Shown here in pieces: positions 6,036 through 7,470 of a DNA stretch of 7,470 nucleotides. Source of the stretch: an uncultured Planctomycetaceae bacterium (GTDB lineage Bacteria; Planctomycetota; Planctomycetia; Planctomycetales; Planctomycetaceae); NCBI GenBank assembly GCA_937975745.1, contig CALJUK010001017.1:1-7470 (forward strand). Reading direction: 5' to 3'. The notes beneath the pieces are model-generated. The model saw nothing but the letters and a program-made list of their open reading frames with translations. It was not told the origin of the DNA and did no database searches. Every line of letters begins with the position of its first letter. Position 1 is the stretch's first letter. The position numbers and the translations under genes are program-made.

Positions 6036-7055
6036 GTGCCATCAATTCGCAATGTTCGACCCATCTTCCGTCCGCCTCTGCTCGCAATCCGGACGGTGCC
6101 CACTGTATTTGCGGCAGTGGTGCCCGCTGTATTTGCGGCAGTGTGGTGTCTGACGGCGGTGAGCCTTTGTGTGGCAGAGGAAGCTTCTTCTGGACAGCTG
6201 GTCGCACCGGAGACTCCGCGGTTCGTGAAGCCAGCGGACCCGGCGGAAGAAGAACTACAGATCCCCTCGGAACTGCTGCCGACGATTCACGACCGCTCGA
6301 AGGGAATCCTGCCGGTCGAGTCGGAGGCGTACTTCTTCATTCTCGACCGGGCTCGCCGCGTTGCGAACACGCCGGCAGCCTTCCAGGCTGCGAAGCAGCT
6401 CGAACAGGACCGCCGTGCCACGGTTCCCAGCTACGCGAAACTCCCCGATGACGAGTTTCCGGTTTTTGCCGATCTATTCCAGCATCCGGACGTCTATCGC
6501 GGGCGTCTGGTGACGCTGCGGGGCTATGTGCGGCGACTGATCTCCTATGCGGCACCGGAGAACGATCTCGGGATCGAGACTTTGTATGAAGCCTGGCTGT
6601 ACACGCCAGATTCGCAGGGGAATCCGGCCGTAGTCGTCTGCACGGAGATTCCTGAGGGGATCCCCCGCGGCGATCAGCTTGTCGATCACGTGTCCGTGAC
6701 AGGGTACTCGTTCAAGCATTACCTCTACTCGGCACAGGACACTTGGCGAGTGGCACCGATGATTCTGGCCGGTCGCCTCAACTGGAATCCGGCAGCGAGT
6801 GAACAGCGAAGCGGAATTCCCATTGGGTACCTGATTTCCGGTGTGCTGGCCTTGCTCGGTGTCCTGGCGGCTGTGATCTGGATGAATTTTCGCACCGAAC
6901 GGAATCTACGTCAGCTGCGGCAGTCTCACGATGACCTCGCCCCGCCCGTCTTCCCCCAAGAGTCTGCCGATTCGAAGGACTCGGTCTCGCCCGCCGACGA
7001 TTCAAACAGCACGGCCTCTACCGATGGCGGGCCGGGTGAAACGAAGTCGACTTGA
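6036..7055 (+). CDS. Exported, membrane-anchored protein with a possible OB-like domain, unknown function
   Basis: The preferred start is the GTG at 6036 (339 residues), which has GGAAGG just upstream. It puts a signal peptide at the very N-terminus: basic RNVRPIFRPPLLAIR, then a hydrophobic core (TVFAAVVPAVFAAVWCLTAV), then a possible cleavage site at CVA-EE near residue 47. An in-frame ATG at 5901 would give 384 residues. Numbered from the GTG, a Pro/Glu-rich linker leads to an alpha-helical part (about 95-125). Then comes a beta-rich domain (about 140-251) containing YRGRLVTLRGYVRRLISY, YEAWLYTPDSQGNPAVVVC and DHVSVTGYSFKHYLY, a pattern like an OB-fold. A transmembrane helix follows (GYLISGVLALLGVLAAVIW, about 264-282), then a basic RTERNLRQLR stop-transfer and an acidic Ser/Asp-rich tail. 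Predicted topology is a large extracytoplasmic domain with a cytoplasmic tail. The domain reminds me of uncharacterised planctomycete proteins; no enzyme motif is visible. Confidence 0.82.
   Translation: MPSIRNVRPIFRPPLLAIRTVPTVFAAVVPAVFAAVWCLTAVSLCVAEEASSGQLVAPETPRFVKPADPAEEELQIPSELLPTIHDRSKGILPVESEAYFFILDRARRVANTPAAFQAAKQLEQDRRATVPSYAKLPDDEFPVFADLFQHPDVYRGRLVTLRGYVRRLISYAAPENDLGIETLYEAWLYTPDSQGNPAVVVCTEIPEGIPRGDQLVDHVSVTGYSFKHYLYSAQDTWRVAPMILAGRLNWNPAASEQRSGIPIGYLISGVLALLGVLAAVIWMNFRTERNLRQLRQSHDDLAPPVFPQESADSKDSVSPADDSNSTASTDGGPGETKST
6096..6143 (+). repeat. 24-bp tandem duplication inside the signal-peptide coding region
   Basis: Two directly adjacent 24-bp units (6096-6119 and 6120-6143) are identical except for one base (A at 6102, G at 6126). 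Each is in frame and encodes an octapeptide, VPTVFAAV then VPAVFAAV. The result is a doubled hydrophobic core in the signal peptide. The near identity suggests a recent duplication by slippage or unequal recombination. Confidence 0.93.
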
Positions 7056-7230
7056 AGGGTCTGCTCGCCGAGACGACCGCCGTTGTGCTCTCCCACGAGT
7101 CCGTGATTGCATCCACTCGGTGGGCCGGTTATTTTCGCCATGCGTCTCAAGAGATCAGGCGATCGGTTGTTCCGTTTTCGGTGACAATTGACAGCGTCCG
7201 CCAGCAAGTGATTCATGCAGTAAGTGATCC
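7056..7230. other. Spacer between the membrane-anchored protein gene and the mutase gene
   Basis: This 175-bp stretch shows no gene. A perfect TTGACA at 7188-7193 lies 17 bp upstream of ATTCAT (7211-7216), but the latter is a poor -10, and the implied start would leave a leader of only about 8 nt before the ATG at 7231. Promoter assignment is therefore weak. No terminator with a T-run is seen for the upstream gene, so co-transcription is possible. Confidence 0.3.
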
Positions 7231-7428
7231 ATGAAATACGCGTTGATTATTCCGGATGGATGTGCCGACGAGCCGCAGGCAAACCTGGGGGGCAGAACTC
7301 CCTTACAGGCCGCCCGGCTGCCGAACATGGACGCAATTGTCACCCAGGGTGTCATCGGCCGAACGGAAACCGTCCCCGAGAGCATGTCACCCGGCAGCGA
7401 CGTCGCTACGAGGTCTAAGTTTGACTAA
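7231..7428 (+). CDS. apgM: N-terminal fragment of ApgM-type phosphoglycerate mutase, broken after codon 60
   Basis: The intact family interconverts 3- and 2-phosphoglycerate without 2,3-bisphosphoglycerate. It belongs to the alkaline-phosphatase superfamily, and related bacterial members have been proposed as homoserine kinases. The fragment opens with MKYALIIPDGCADEP, where Asp9 is the expected metal ligand. It continues with GGRTPLQAARLPNMDAI (20-36) and reaches SPGSDVAT (53-60), with Ser56 in the nucleophile position. Family members continue with a Met-Ser-Leu type segment and run to about 400 residues. Here the frame reads RSKFD and stops at 7426-7428. The homology ends at about 7410-7411, and nothing family-like is seen in any frame of the remaining 60 bases. 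The start has only a weak Shine-Dalgarno sequence (AGTAAGTG). The break may be an insertion, a rearrangement or an assembly join. As read, the product lacks nearly all of the enzyme and cannot be active. Confidence 0.82.
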   Translation: MKYALIIPDGCADEPQANLGGRTPLQAARLPNMDAIVTQGVIGRTETVPESMSPGSDVATRSKFD

Positions 7429-7470
7429 GATACGGGGCGACACGCCGACGGGTTGGCTAGCATCGACACG
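7411..7470. other. Sequence unrelated to apgM at the right edge, possible mobile-element end
   Basis: From about 7411 the sequence no longer encodes the mutase. It begins with an imperfect palindrome, TCTAAGT-TTG-ACTAAGA (7414-7430; six of seven arm pairs match), directly at the junction. The heptamer CGACACG occurs twice further on (7438-7444 and 7464-7470). The position suits the terminal repeat of an insertion sequence, but I do not recognise the family and no transposase frame is visible in 60 bases. A chimeric assembly end is equally possible. Confidence 0.45.

Noticed and set aside
5719..6207. 162-codon minus-strand frame across the start of the membrane-anchored protein gene
   Set aside because: Arg/Pro/Ser-rich shadow in GC-rich DNA; it conflicts with the signal peptide and domain evidence on the plus strand.
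7188..7216. TTGACA with a 17-bp spacer to ATTCAT as a promoter for the mutase gene
   Set aside because: The -10 matches at only three of six positions, and the predicted start would leave a leader of only about 8 nt before the ATG.
1..7470. CRISPR array, tRNA or rRNA genes, toxin-antitoxin or defence cluster
   Set aside because: No regularly spaced repeats, no recognisable RNA gene sequence, and no paired small ORFs or nuclease motifs were seen on either strand.

Overview
The window looks like ordinary chromosome from a planctomycete, probably order Planctomycetales (an inference from gene content, not a database match). The grounds are moderately high GC, a Hanks-type kinase-like gene with a degenerate catalytic core, a very long cytoplasmic coiled-coil protein, and an exported membrane-anchored protein of a kind I associate with this phylum. 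These sit among standard housekeeping genes on alternating strands, so most are probably transcribed singly or in very short units.

Layout from left to right. Positions 1-530 (minus) hold the 5' part of priA, the replication-restart helicase, which runs off the left edge. It diverges across about 150 bp from nadD (685-1296, plus), the NAD-biosynthesis adenylyltransferase. A 463-bp stretch without a recognisable gene follows. Next is a kinase-fold gene (1760-2644, plus) that has lost the HRD aspartate and other catalytic residues, so it is a predicted pseudokinase. It runs tail-to-tail into, and overlaps by 60 bp, a 796-residue coiled-coil protein gene (2585-4975, minus). Then comes trxA, a thioredoxin (5232-5567, minus). 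It has a textbook sigma-70-type promoter and a leader that can fold two mutually exclusive ways. Divergent from trxA is a gene for a secreted, membrane-anchored protein with a possible OB-like domain (best start 6036, end 7055, plus); its signal peptide carries a 24-bp tandem duplication. The last gene (7231 onward, plus) begins as an alkaline-phosphatase-superfamily phosphoglycerate mutase of the ApgM type. It breaks after codon 60 into unrelated sequence and a stop, and the final 60 bases hold an imperfect palindrome at the junction.

I see no CRISPR array, tRNA, rRNA, complete mobile element or obvious defence system. The genes do not form one pathway: PriA (replication restart), NadD (NAD), thioredoxin (thiol redox) and ApgM (glycolysis) are independent housekeeping functions, with three lineage-type proteins between them. 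The points most worth a second look are the pseudokinase and its overlapping coiled-coil neighbour, the trxA leader, the duplicated signal-peptide core, and the broken right-hand gene.
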